Below are positions 1 through 9,000 of a stretch of 64,000 nucleotides of DNA, in pieces. A program made the translations under genes and the position numbers. How positions within the stretch are numbered: the first letter of the stretch is position 1; each line of letters begins with the position of its first letter. This DNA comes from an uncultured Pseudodesulfovibrio sp. (lineage in GTDB: Bacteria > Desulfobacterota > Desulfovibrionia > Desulfovibrionales > Desulfovibrionaceae): the NCBI RefSeq assembly GCF_963675635.1, contig NZ_OY776488.1:1-64000 (forward strand), written 5' to 3'. The notes beneath the pieces are model-generated. The model ran no database searches. It had not been told where the DNA came from and was given only the letters and a program-made list of their open reading frames with translations.

Positions 1-875
1 TGGATGAGCTGAACCGGCGCGGGGCCATGGACTATTCCCTGGCCGTGGTGGTTGAGGGTGGCGAGCCGCCGGGGCTGCAGTTCATCGCTCCGTATGCGGC
101 TACGGCTATGGGGGAATATTTCATGCTTCAGGGCAAGGACGTGCTGGTGGTGTACGATGACCTGACCCGGCATGCCCAGGCCTATCGCCAGCTCTCGCTG
201 CTTCTGCGCAGACCCCCCGGGCGCGAGGCGTTCCCCGGCGATATTTTCTACATCCATTCACGCCTGTTGGAACGGTCCACCCGCCTCAAGCCGGAGTACG
301 GTGGCGGAACACTGACCGCTCTGCCGGTCATTGAGACCGAAGCGCAGAACATCTCCGCGTATATTCCGACCAATCTTATTTCCATCACCGACGGGCAGAT
401 ATATCTCAATCCGGAGTTGTTTCAGAAGGGCATACTTCCGGCTGTGGACGTAGGTATCTCCGTATCCCGCGTCGGAGCCCGTGCCCAGATGCCCGCCTAT
501 CGCAGGGTGGCAGGGGACCTGCGCCTGACGTATTCCCAGTTTCAGGAATTGCAGGCATTCGCCCGCTTCGGTACCCGTCTGGACGAAGAAACCCGGGCCA
601 AATTGGAACACGGACGCCGTGTCCGTGAAATATTTAAACAGGACCGTTTCTCTCCTCTCACCGCCGGACAGCAGGCGGCAGTGCTCATGGCCGTCACTCT
701 TGGCATGTTCGACTCGCTGCCCGCCGAGCGGGTTTCCGAAGCCGAAAAGGAATTGCTGGTCCGGCTGGAGGAGAGTCGGGGCGGACTTGATTCCCTGGCC
801 CGTGCCATGCCGGACGACGCTGTCTGGGACAGGCTCGCCCGAGAAATCCGGGAGATCGTTGAGGGGATGCAGTAG
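1..875 (+). CDS. atpA: Alternative F1 ATP synthase alpha subunit, C-terminal part (5' end outside window)
   Basis: This is the C-terminal part of the alpha subunit of an F1 ATPase. The frame is open from base 3 and the gene clearly continues upstream. Visible family signatures include [20 protein letters not shown] and the following [21 protein letters not shown] block around the nucleotide-binding core, then the arm around [10 protein letters not shown] and [13 protein letters not shown]. The gamma subunit follows after one base, and no beta or epsilon gene comes after gamma. In the classical operon beta and epsilon follow gamma. In the alternative N-ATPase operon, which often pumps sodium, they come first and gamma comes last. 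The order therefore points to the N-ATPase; the ion cannot be judged because the c subunit is outside the window. Confidence 0.9.
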   Translation, partial: DELNRRGAMDYSLAVVVEGGEPPGLQFIAPYAATAMGEYFMLQGKDVLVVYDDLTRHAQAYRQLSLLLRRPPGREAFPGDIFYIHSRLLERSTRLKPEYGGGTLTALPVIETEAQNISAYIPTNLISITDGQIYLNPELFQKGILPAVDVGISVSRVGARAQMPAYRRVAGDLRLTYSQFQELQAFARFGTRLDEETRAKLEHGRRVREIFKQDRFSPLTAGQQAAVLMAVTLGMFDSLPAERVSEAEKELLVRLEESRGGLDSLARAMPDDAVWDRLAREIREIVEGMQ

Positions 876-876
876 A

Positions 877-1758
877 ATGCAGACACTCGACGCCCTGCAA
901 AAACGTATTCAGACCACCGGTGACCTGCTTGGTGTGGTTAAGACCATGAAGAGCCTGGCCGCTGTGAATATCCGGCATTTTGAACGGGCCGCCCGGTCAC
1001 TGACCGAGTATGCCGAGGTGGTCGAGCAGGGGTGGGCCGTGCTCTTCCGGTCGGGCGAGTTGACGTTGCCCGCAGGAAGGGAGACTCGCGCCCTGATTCT
1101 GGTCGTGGGATCGGATCAGGGCATGTGCGGCCAGTTCAACGAGCTGGCAACTCGGGCCGCGCTGCAAGAAGGCGACAGAATTGTCGGAAAAGGACTTGAT
1201 GTGGCATACTGGTCTGCCGGGGACCGCATCCGAATCGGGTTGGAAGACGCAGGCAGGGTAGTGGTCAAACACTTTTCGATCCCCGGCACCCTCGGGGGCG
1301 TGAACCTGATGGTGGAGGGTCTGGTCCCTCATCTGGCCGAATGGTATCGAAGCGGGCAGGGCCGTTTTCATGTGGTCCACAATGCAGAGGGCGAACGTGA
1401 GGGATACGCTCCATTGGTTCACAATGTCCTTCCCCTGGACAAAGACTGGGAAGAGAAGGTTACCGCCGCCCCGTGGCCGAGTCGCTGCCTGCCGCAGACC
1501 TATCTGCCGACAGAGGCTCTGTTCGCCGGATTATTCGAACAACATCTCTTTGCCTCACTTTACGGCGCGCTGGTCCGATCCATGGCCGCTGAAAACGCGG
1601 CGCGCCTGGCTGCCATGCAGGCCGCGGAGAACAATATCGAAGACATGCGTGCCCATCTGCAGATGACATTTCATCAGATCAGGCAGGACTCCATCACCGG
1701 AGAACTGCTGGATATTGTCTCTGGTTTCGAGGCAATGATCAAACAGGCAGGACGCTGA
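877..1758 (+). CDS. atpG: Alternative F1 ATP synthase gamma subunit
   Basis: This is the central stalk (gamma) subunit, 293 aa. It begins MQTLDALQKRIQTTGDLLGV and continues into the KTMKSLAAVNIRHFE helix, the normal N-terminal coiled-coil of gamma. It ends with the partner C-terminal helix containing RQDSITGELLDIVSGFEAM. The ATG at 877 is chosen because it lies one base after the alpha stop codon and because the longer open frame starting at 619 lies inside alpha in another frame. A family insertion or globular domain fills the middle. It is the last gene of its operon, as expected of N-ATPase clusters. No clear rho-independent terminator was seen behind it. Confidence 0.9.
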   Translation: MQTLDALQKRIQTTGDLLGVVKTMKSLAAVNIRHFERAARSLTEYAEVVEQGWAVLFRSGELTLPAGRETRALILVVGSDQGMCGQFNELATRAALQEGDRIVGKGLDVAYWSAGDRIRIGLEDAGRVVVKHFSIPGTLGGVNLMVEGLVPHLAEWYRSGQGRFHVVHNAEGEREGYAPLVHNVLPLDKDWEEKVTAAPWPSRCLPQTYLPTEALFAGLFEQHLFASLYGALVRSMAAENAARLAAMQAAENNIEDMRAHLQMTFHQIRQDSITGELLDIVSGFEAMIKQAGR

Positions 1759-1867
1759 GGTGATGGCGTGTCGTCCTTGCCGATCACTTTGCCGACGTTC
1801 GATTTCCATGCCCGATATTCCGACATTTCCCGCTTCACACGACTCTGCTTAAGCGGCAGGTAACAGC

Positions 1868-2200
1868 TCAGGAAGGCGTTCGATATGTCGTGTTGTCCGG
1901 GTTCCCTTGCCCCGATGGCTTTGCTTGCCGTTTTCTGCTGCAGTCGACGGCGAGAAGAGTGGTCTGCTTTGTCCTTTTCTTTATTCGCTCATGGAAGACC
2001 TGACCCCATTCTTTCGATGTATAAGTTTGAGCAAAAAAACCGTAGGAGTCACTTTCTGGGATATCAAGAATTTCGTCTGAAGATTCTGCGACCTGCGCTT
2101 CGCCAATCGTTGTGGATCCGACTACGACTTTGGGGGATTCCCCTCTATTGTATACATCCATTGCCAATAGCGCTTTTAAAACATCAATATTGTATGCCAT
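1868..2200 (-). pseudogene. Truncated N-terminus resembling a lipase-type effector
   Basis: The first ~60 residues (MAYNIDVLKALLAMDVYNRG, later GFFAQTY) resemble the N-terminal segment that I associate with some secreted lipase-like alpha/beta hydrolases, which then continue into the catalytic domain. Here that continuation is missing. The frame runs instead into unrelated sequence exactly where the motif acctgacccc (1998-2007) occurs, and it ends at 1868. The motif is typical of the ends of RAYT-type transposase elements, and an inverted copy lies at 3461. I read the gene as broken by such an element or by recombination at one. The lipase link is from memory of the motif only and is weak. 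No catalytic serine motif remains. Confidence 0.35.
1998..2007 (-). repeat. GGGGTCAGGT motif, left copy of an inverted pair
   Basis: The plus strand reads acctgacccc here, with ggggtcaggt at 3461-3470, so the two form an inverted pair about 1.46 kb apart. Sequences of the form GGGGTCAGGT(C) are common at the edges of REP-associated tyrosine transposase genes in Proteobacteria. This copy sits where the lipase-like ORF loses its similarity. Confidence 0.45.
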
Positions 2201-2240
2201 GATAACTCCAGAGTTTTGTATTTATGGCAATGCAGAGTAC

Positions 2241-3047
2241 TTAATCCCTGATAAATTGGCGTTTTACTCTTCTGTCTTTCAGCCAAGGAAGGTGATGCTC
2301 GATTTGACCGCTCTCATAAGGAGCAACTGTCATTTCAACCCATATTCGGTGAATTGAGTAGCCTTCACCATAGGTTGTAATTATTGAATCGGGAGAGACT
2401 GCCTTCATTGAATCTCGATTGGCGGTGTCGGGAAAAGTTACTAAAATTGGGGTGAGGTCGCCTGTAAGTGGGTAACGTCCAGAAATAAATGGTTGCGATT
2501 TTTCTTGATAGTTTACCATGTGACCAGCTGCACTCCATGGAAGAGATTTGAGTGTGTCTAATCCGTAATGGTCCCCTTGAAAACTTAGGAGAAGGACTAG
2601 GTTTTTCCTTTCACCGAGGTCGCAGAATACAGCTTCTCCTTTAACTTTTGGTTGCCGAACGTATGGGTTGAGCGGCCAGATATTGAAGCTTGTGTCATCA
2701 AGTTGTATCATACTTTTATAACTTTTAAGGCCAGAGGGAGTGTTTACATCCACTCCTATGTAGTAGGTGTCCGTAGCGGCAAAGGTCACACCTAGTACAC
2801 TTGCAACAGTGCCAATGAGCAATAAAGCCACTGGGCCAGTCCAGACGAAGACGGCAACGGGCCTGAGTGTGTTTGAGCCAAAAAAGAATAATGAAAAAAA
2901 CATGATGATGGCACCCATTGGAAGTACGACGTAGAAAGCCGCCGTAGGAAGGGGGGCGATGAAAAACATCCAAATCAATACCCAGATGGGCAATGAAATA
3001 GAAAACACAGGATGCCTTTTTACAAAATCAGTGAGTATCTTTTTCAT
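2241..3047 (-). CDS. Hypothetical membrane protein
   Basis: A 268-aa protein I do not recognise. The N-terminal third has three to four hydrophobic segments (roughly residues 13-32, 36-55, 62-90) with short loops. The rest is a soluble, probably periplasmic domain that begins after ATDTYYIGVDVNTPSG. The start MKKILTDFVKRHP has positive charges ahead of the first membrane segment, as expected. It lies just upstream, on the same strand, of the truncated lipase-like ORF, 40 bp away, so the two may once have formed a pair (effector and partner or immunity protein). That pairing is inference from position only. Codon use is AT-richer than in the ATPase genes next to it. Confidence 0.55.
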   Translation of the reverse strand: MKKILTDFVKRHPVFSISLPIWVLIWMFFIAPLPTAAFYVVLPMGAIIMFFSLFFFGSNTLRPVAVFVWTGPVALLLIGTVASVLGVTFAATDTYYIGVDVNTPSGLKSYKSMIQLDDTSFNIWPLNPYVRQPKVKGEAVFCDLGERKNLVLLLSFQGDHYGLDTLKSLPWSAAGHMVNYQEKSQPFISGRYPLTGDLTPILVTFPDTANRDSMKAVSPDSIITTYGEGYSIHRIWVEMTVAPYESGQIEHHLPWLKDRRVKRQFIRD

Positions 3048-3204
3048 GAGATATGTGGCTACCTTACCAGAAAACTGGAGACATTTTATGAATTAATGCT
3101 CTACAATTAGTGGACATCTATAAACTTATCCTCTCCTCTTCCGCATATTTCGGTTTTATTCTGGCTAGATAGGTCTCTGGGTCCCCGGATAAACGGCATC
3201 CCAC

Positions 3205-3429
3205 CTAACCACCGAGCAAACGTCTTGTTGCTTTGAACTCATCATTTTCATCTTTCAGTGCAGCTATGGCAAACAAGTGTGTTGTCTCCATAACACGTTT
3301 TACGCCTTGTGAAATATGAATGTGTTTACTTGCGAGAATTGGAGATAGGAAGCGAATTGCGAAGAACTTTGTTCCAACGATCCACCAAAGTGAGCAAGCG
3401 AGGGTAGCTAACATGATATGCACGACCAA
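3205..3429 (-). CDS. Small hypothetical ORF with a strong ribosome binding site
   Basis: A 74-aa frame starting at a TTG. A strong AAGGAGGAG lies about eight bases upstream, which is the main support. The N-terminal ~30 residues are hydrophobic (MLATLACSLWWIVGTKFF) and the C-terminal half is charged (LKDENDEFKATRR). I do not recognise a family. It sits in a degraded region between an unknown membrane protein and a transposase remnant, so it may equally be a gene fragment. Confidence 0.25.
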   Translation of the reverse strand: MVVHIMLATLACSLWWIVGTKFFAIRFLSPILASKHIHISQGVKRVMETTHLFAIAALKDENDEFKATRRLLGG

Positions 3430-3460
3430 CTGGGTCTCTCCTCCTTCTGAGGAGAAGAAC

Positions 3461-3470
3461 GGGGTCAGGT
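3461..3470 (+). repeat. GGGGTCAGGT motif, right copy of an inverted pair
   Basis: The inverse of the motif at 1998-2007. On the minus strand it lies about 150 bp behind the stop of the transposase-like fragment at 3617-3925, where the end of a RAYT-type element would be expected. This supports the reading of that fragment. Confidence 0.4.
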
Positions 3471-3616
3471 TATGCTTTTTGTTGTTTTGGCGATAAGCCT
3501 ACTGACCCAACTATAATGAAGGCCTGTGTGATTTGCGATTTCCTGCTGTGTATACTTATGTACTGTAAATGCCTGGCTCATAGCCTCATTTCTGTCTGAT
3601 TTACAGAGGTTTTCCG

Positions 3617-3925
3617 TTAAAATCTCTTCGAGCTTGGGACGAGCTCCGTGCGTTGTTTTTTAGGTATGCCATCAAGGTCGGCTTCTTTGGCAAATTGAGG
3701 TGCAAGTTTTTCTATGAATAACTCAGAGCCCAATATGCATTGGTTCTTGATTCTCGTAAGGATGGACTCAGTTTTCTTGTCACCAATTCCTGCAGCGATA
3801 AACGTCGCCCCCCCCCCCCCCCCCCCACACACACACACGGGGGCGTGGATAGAAGCATGGACGTCAGGACCGAAGAGGGCGTCTTTTAATGGCACTAAAA
3901 CGGGGGAGGGAGGGCCGTCTCCCAA
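3617..3925 (-). pseudogene. Probable remnant of a RAYT/Y1-type transposase C-terminus
   Basis: The C-terminal half of this frame (RIKNQCILGSELFIEKL, later IPKKQR) resembles the C-terminal tail of REP-associated Y1 transposases, which carry an 'xNxxxLGxxxFxxxIE' pattern followed by a basic proline- and lysine-rich end. The catalytic HUH and tyrosine part is missing. Upstream the frame runs through a C19 tract (glycines in translation), which is not protein-like. An element-end motif lies at 3461. The identification is by eye and tentative. If right, this is a decayed single gene with no mobility left. Confidence 0.3.
3808..3843 (+). repeat. Simple repeat: C19, (AC)6, G5
   Basis: Nineteen cytosines (3808-3826) run directly into six AC units (3827-3838) and five guanines (3839-3843). 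Such a long homopolymer is very unstable in replication and hard to sequence or assemble. It lies outside any convincing gene, so phase variation of a product is not evident here. Confidence 0.95.
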
Positions 3926-3988
3926 GGGCTGATTATATATGTGGGGGATTCAGAATTGATTATTAAGGAATACCTGTAGATTGGTTTC

Positions 3989-4236
3989 GTGTCCCCTATG
4001 TGTCCGCTTTTTTAACGACACCATACGAAGTTGGTGGCATCACGCGCCATCCGCTCATCGCGCTAGAGCGTGTTTCGAATCAGCTTTTCGATGGATATGT
4101 TTCGTTAAATTGTTGTATTATGCGATTTTCTCGGCTGACTGCCCTCAAAAATGGCATTCAAGATGTCGTGGGTTCGAATCCCTCTATCTCCACTACAAGA
4201 ACGTTAAGGGTTTCAAGTAAATACTTGGAATCCTTT
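3989..4236 (+). repeat. Degenerate ~205-bp element, copy 1, ending in tRNA/tmRNA-like T-arm, CCA position and hairpin
   Basis: The copy starts gtgtcccctatgtgtccg (3989-4006), has gacaccat at 4017, and reaches atggcattcaaga (4151), a T-arm with loop TTCGAAT (4168-4184), and an acceptor end at 4195 where CCA has become CTA. A hairpin follows at 4208-4232 (ggtttcaagta / tacttggaatcc) with a short T run. The same blocks in the same order and with near-equal spacing occur at 9347 and 29196: start to CCA is 207, 205 and 203 bp. No 5' half of a tRNA or tmRNA precedes it. I read it as a remnant of a site-specific integration junction in a tRNA/tmRNA 3' end. Confidence 0.65.
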
Positions 4237-4882
4237 TCTCGTGTCAGATGGCCGTTTTCTGAAGTATATCCGCTATGTGTTCATCTAAAATTCGTCGCTC
4301 CGTGGTCCGGTCCTTAGACCAGCCTCTGCTTGTTGATGACGCGCATCAACATACCTGTGAGTGCTTGGATGAAGTTGGTGTTGTTAATGGGTGTTTGGTT
4401 AAACAACTAAACTGTTTGGCGAGCCAGGTTTTCCTGCTTTGGATTACCGACTGATTATGGTTATAGTGCTAGGTAAGTTGTTGACATGGCATTCTTTTAT
4501 GAGTTCATAGGCGGAATCTTTTTGTTCCTTTTTTTGTGTTCTTTTGAGAAATATATTCAAATAATGAATATGTGCTTGACACGATAGTTAAGCTTATTTA
4601 CTTTTTCTTCGCACCATGTAGGAAATCCTTAATAAAGGGTGTGCCTTTATGGGCGAAGGAATGGCGAAATGAATGTGTATTTGAATGGGAGCTGTTTGCG
4701 ACCCCGTCGGTTCTGAGGTCTCTCCATTGAATATGGAAACCGATTTTTTTCAGGTGGTTGGAGGTCCTGTATGATGTTACTGGTAGTGTCTGGTCGTCTT
4801 GGCAGCGATGTCGTTAGCCACAATGTTCCTCATCATGAGATCGCATTGGACGAGTAGTTTTTTAAAGTTATTTTTTTGTTTT
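4237..4882. other. Gene-free AT-rich stretch
   Basis: I see no convincing gene here. The stretch holds one inverted repeat, tgttgatg-acgcg-catcaaca at 4331-4351, which could be a hairpin or a protein-binding site. The last part must contain the promoter of the RND efflux operon, next to the palindrome at 4883. Confidence 0.5.
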
Positions 4883-4905
4883 TATGGTTAACCTTCTTAA
4901 CCATA
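4883..4905. promoter_or_regulatory. Perfect palindrome upstream of the RND operon, probable operator
   Basis: The sequence is tatggttaa-ccttc-ttaaccata: 9-bp arms, fully complementary, 5-bp spacer. It ends 26 bp before the adaptor start codon at 4932. Such a site in front of an efflux operon is typical of a TetR- or MarR-type repressor. No regulator gene lies next to it, so the regulator is encoded elsewhere or was lost. An in-frame ATG at 4884 falls inside the palindrome and is unlikely to be used. Confidence 0.6.
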
Positions 4906-4931
4906 CTGCTCTGTTTAGAGGAGAATACGTT

Positions 4932-6098
4932 ATGATTATGCGTCCGATTCCCATGTCTGTAGTTGCTCTGTTGATCGTCGGCCTGGGTACATGTTCTGTA
5001 TTTTTTTCACGTGAAGTTGAATCAAAAGAAGCCACGGAACTGAAAGAGCGGGCATCTTGTCAAGTAGAAGAACCAGAGCTGGAGCGCTGCGTGCGCCCCG
5101 TTCCCACAGCTGTCATGCAGGTGGTAAGCGATGGGCAAATTCGGATATTTCCTGGCAAGGTTCGCGCCAATCGCCGTGCTGAATTGGCTTTTGCCGTAAG
5201 TGGCAGGCTGGTTAAGCTCAACGCTCAGGAGGGGACCCGGGTGCAAAAAGGTCAGGTTTTGGCGCGGCTTGACCAGCGGGATTTTATTCATGCAGAGGAA
5301 GCTGCCAAGGCCAGATTCCAACAGGCGAAGCGCAACTTGGATAAGTTCAGCATGTTACGCGAACAAAGAGTGGTGGCAGAAACTCAGTTCGAGGACATCA
5401 AGACCGCTTATGACATTGCCTTGGCAGACCTCAACATTCGGGAGAAGGCGTTGGCTGATACAACGTTGCGCTCTCCTTTTGACGGGGTCGTCGTGGACAG
5501 GCGTGTTGAGAATTACGGCCATGTCAAGAAAGAGGAGGCGGTTCTTTCGCTTCAGGATATCTCCGGTATAGAAGTGATCATCCAGGTACCTGAGCGACTG
5601 ATTGCGCGAGATGGAACAGACGGCTTACGCCGTTTGCGAGTTTTGTTTGATGCGGACCCTGACAAAGAGCGTTGGTACGATGCTGTAGTGCGTGAATACA
5701 GCGTTGAGTCCGATAAGGGGACCCGGACCTACGATGTTGTGGTCGCATTGACTTCGCCTGTTGCTCTGAATCTCTATCCCGGTATGACGGCTTCAGTGAG
5801 TGCCATTGTGGGAAAAAACATAAAGGACGAGGGGCGTGAGACGTCCGCAACCATGCGGGTGCCAGTGGAGGCCGTGTGGAGAGGCGTGGACGGTGGCTCC
5901 TATGTGTGGGTTGTTTCGCTCCAAGGCGGGCACCCGGCGAGGAGGCGTGTCGAAGTGATGGCGCTTCGGGGGGATTGCGCCGAGATCAAAAGCGATCTCA
6001 AGGCGGGGACGCATGTGGCCATTGCAGGAGTTCATGCTTTGAAGGAAAGCGCTTTGGTTCGTCCTCAGGCGAATGGACAGGAGGGATTGGACGGATGA
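4932..6098 (+). CDS. RND efflux periplasmic adaptor subunit (HlyD/MexA family)
   Basis: This 388-aa protein is the membrane-fusion subunit that links an RND pump to an outer-membrane channel. An N-terminal hydrophobic segment (MSVVALLIVGLGTCSVFF) serves as signal or anchor. Then come the first half of a lipoyl domain (RAELAFAVSGRLVKLNAQEG), a helical hairpin (LDKFSMLREQRVVAETQFED), the second lipoyl half (DTTLRSPFDGVVVDRRVENY) and beta-barrel and membrane-proximal domains. I chose the ATG at 4932 because AGAGGAGAAT lies just ahead of it; a longer in-frame start at 4884 lies in the palindrome. The pump gene overlaps its end by four bases, so the two are co-translated. Substrate unknown. Confidence 0.9.
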   Translation: MIMRPIPMSVVALLIVGLGTCSVFFSREVESKEATELKERASCQVEEPELERCVRPVPTAVMQVVSDGQIRIFPGKVRANRRAELAFAVSGRLVKLNAQEGTRVQKGQVLARLDQRDFIHAEEAAKARFQQAKRNLDKFSMLREQRVVAETQFEDIKTAYDIALADLNIREKALADTTLRSPFDGVVVDRRVENYGHVKKEEAVLSLQDISGIEVIIQVPERLIARDGTDGLRRLRVLFDADPDKERWYDAVVREYSVESDKGTRTYDVVVALTSPVALNLYPGMTASVSAIVGKNIKDEGRETSATMRVPVEAVWRGVDGGSYVWVVSLQGGHPARRRVEVMALRGDCAEIKSDLKAGTHVAIAGVHALKESALVRPQANGQEGLDG

Positions 6099-9000
6099 AT
6101 CTCGCCGGATACGCAGTTCGGCATAAAGCCGTCATGATTGTCCTGATTGTTCTCGTTGTCCTCGGGGGGCTGTTTTCCTACAGCAAGCTAGGACGGCTGG
6201 AGGACCCTGAATTTACTATCAAGACCGCCGTGATTTTTACCCAATACCCCGGTGCGACAGCCGAACAAGTGGAAACCGAGGTGACGGAACGTCTTGAGAC
6301 AGCTATTCAGCAACTCAAGCAGCTCAAGGAGGTACGGTCTATATCCCGCCCAGAGCAGTCAATCATTTTCGCGGAAATAGAAGAAACCTATGATAAAAAT
6401 ACGTTACCGCAGGTTTGGGATGAGTTGCGGCGCAAGGTCGGACAGGCCTCAGGGGCTTTGCCGCCCGGTTGCCAGCCGCCATATGTAAATGACGATTTTG
6501 GCGATGTCTACGGTTTGCTCTTCGCATTGACCGGTGACGGGTACTCACAGCACGAACTCAAGGAGGTTGCGGACGATTTGCGCAGGGAACTGCTGACCTG
6601 CACGGATGTTGGCCGTATCGATTTTTGGGGCATGCCGAGCGAGGCTGTGTATGTGGAAATTGACCGATCAAAGCTTGTGCAGTTGGGCTTTCCCCCCGAG
6701 GCAATCTTCAAAGCCATCAGCCAGCGCAATGAGATAAAAAAGGCAGGCAAGATTGCCGCCGGCTCCGAGGATGTTCGACTGCGCGTAACCGGTGATTATA
6801 CTGGGATAAGCGAATTGTCCGATCAGCTTATCCAGGGCGGGCCGGATAACTCCATGTTGCGGTTGCGAGATGTTGCGAAAATCGAACGCGGTTACATTGA
6901 TCCACCCACAACGGTCATGCGCTGGAACGGACAACCTGCCGTGGGCATTGGTATTTCTACTGTGTCCGGTGGGGATGTCATTGCCATGGGGGATTCGATC
7001 AACCGTAAGCTGGAGCAGTTGAGAGCGCGTACGCCGTATGGAGTGGAGCTGCACACCATCTCCCATCAATCGGAGACCGTTAAAGAGGCGGTGAGTGGTT
7101 TTGAACTTAATCTCCTTTCTGCCGTGGTCATTGTCATTGTGCTTCTCATGATTTTTATGGGGATACGAGAAGGATGCATAATTGGTGCGGTTCTGTTCTT
7201 GACGATTCTGGGCACATTTATTTGCATGTATGCCATGGAGATCTCTTTGCAGCGGATCTCCTTGGGGGCCTTGGTCATTGCCTTGGGCATGTTGGTAGAC
7301 AACGCCATTGTTGTCGCTGAGGGCTTTGCCGTTAAAATCCGATCTGGTGTGAATGCTCTTTCAGCTGCTGAGGAAACAGTGAACGAGTCGCAATGGCCGC
7401 TGATTGGGGCGACCGGAATCGCCATTCTGGCTTTTGCAGCCATTACGCTGTCAAAGGATATGACCGGAGAGTGGCTGAAGAGTTTGTTTCAAGTCATTTG
7501 CCTTTCTCTGGGTTTGAGTTGGATCTTCGCTGTTACCGTGACTCCGTATCTGTGTGTCCAGCTCCTGAAGGTTAAAGGGACCGAGGAAAGTCACAAGCAG
7601 AGTCGGTTCATCACCGTGTACCGGCGGTTTGTCGGAGTGTGCATTGATCGCCGCTGGCTGACGTTGGGCGTCGTGTTGATCATGTTGGTGGGCGCCATGT
7701 GGGGATTCCGTTTCGTCAAGCAGGATTTTATGCCTGACACGAATCGCCCCCAAATTACATTGGATGTCTGGATGCCTGAGGGGGCACTCCTCAATCGAAC
7801 TGCTGATAAAATTGCCGAAATTGAGGCTCATGTGCTTGGCGTGGAAGGAGTTAAGGATGTGGCCACTTTTGTGGGTCAAGGGCCGTTGCGGTTTTTGTTG
7901 ACCTTCGAGCCGCAGATGCCCAACAGCTCCTATGGGCAGCTTGTTATCAGCGTGGAAGACTTCAGGGATATTCCAGATATTCGTGCAAACCTCACCGAGT
8001 ATCTGATGGAACGGCATCCCGGCCTGATCACCAGTGTGGATGTTTTTAAACTCGGTCCAGGCGGAGGGGCTGTTGTGGCCAGATTGAGCGGTCCGGATGC
8101 AGACGTACTGCGGGAAATGGCGGACAAAGTCGAGGCTGTCATGTGGGATCACGACAACACGCGCAGCATTCGAACCGATTGGGGACAGCCCGTAAAGACA
8201 GTCTCCGTGCAGATGGCCGAAGAACGCTCCAGGGAACTCGGCGTCACCAGGGCCGATGTGGCTCAATCCCTGAACATGAATTTTGCAGGGGAAACGACTG
8301 GTGTCTACCGGCACGGCAGCGATCTGCTGCCTATCGTGATGCGTCCACCCGATCATCAACGTTCGGGTGTGGAAAACGTGGAAAACGTCCATGTCTGGAG
8401 CGGGACACAGAAACACTGGATTCCCATTGGACAGGTCGTTGATGGCACAGAAGTCAAATGGGAAACCCCGGTCATCCACAGGTTTAATCGCATGCGTGTG
8501 CTTCGCGTGCTGTGCAAACAGAAGGAGGGCACCACGGATGGCCTTTTCCGGCAGTTGAAAGCCCCCATTGAGAATATCAAAATGCCTGAGGGGTATACCC
8601 TGGAATGGGGCGGTGAACATGAAGAACAAGTGGAGGCCAATGCCAAACTTATGGGGAACGTGCCCATAGCCTTCACTGCGATGTTTCTCATCTCGGTAAT
8701 TTTGTTCAATACACTTCGCCATCCCTTGATAATCTTTCTTGGGCTACCGCTTGCGAATATTGGTGTGGTCGTGGGGATGCTCCTGACAGGCAAACCGTTC
8801 GGCTTCATGGCTATGCTGGGCTTTTTGAGCCTTTCAGGCATGCTCATCAAGAACGAAATAGTACTCCTTGATCAAATCAACCTGGAAAGGAATGGGGGCA
8901 AGAAACCGTTGGATGCGGTTATCGATGCGGCGGCCAGTCGCGTTCGGCCTGTGAGCATGGCTGCATTTACAACAGTTTTGGGCATGATTCCATTGCTATG

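Noticed and set aside
4141..4200. A full tRNA or tmRNA gene at the first degenerate element (and likewise at 9500 and 29345)
   Set aside because: Only the T-arm, acceptor 3' strand, CCA position and hairpin can be seen. No D-arm, anticodon arm or 5' acceptor strand was found at the right distance, and the T-stems have mismatches.
4884..4931. Upstream ATG for the RND adaptor
   Set aside because: It lies inside the palindrome, has no ribosome binding site and adds residues unlike a signal peptide; the ATG at 4932 has a good site.
7451..8722. Long open frame on the minus strand inside the RND pump gene
   Set aside because: It lies opposite a clear pump gene, has no family likeness and shows His/Pro-rich translation typical of antisense frames in GC-rich codons.
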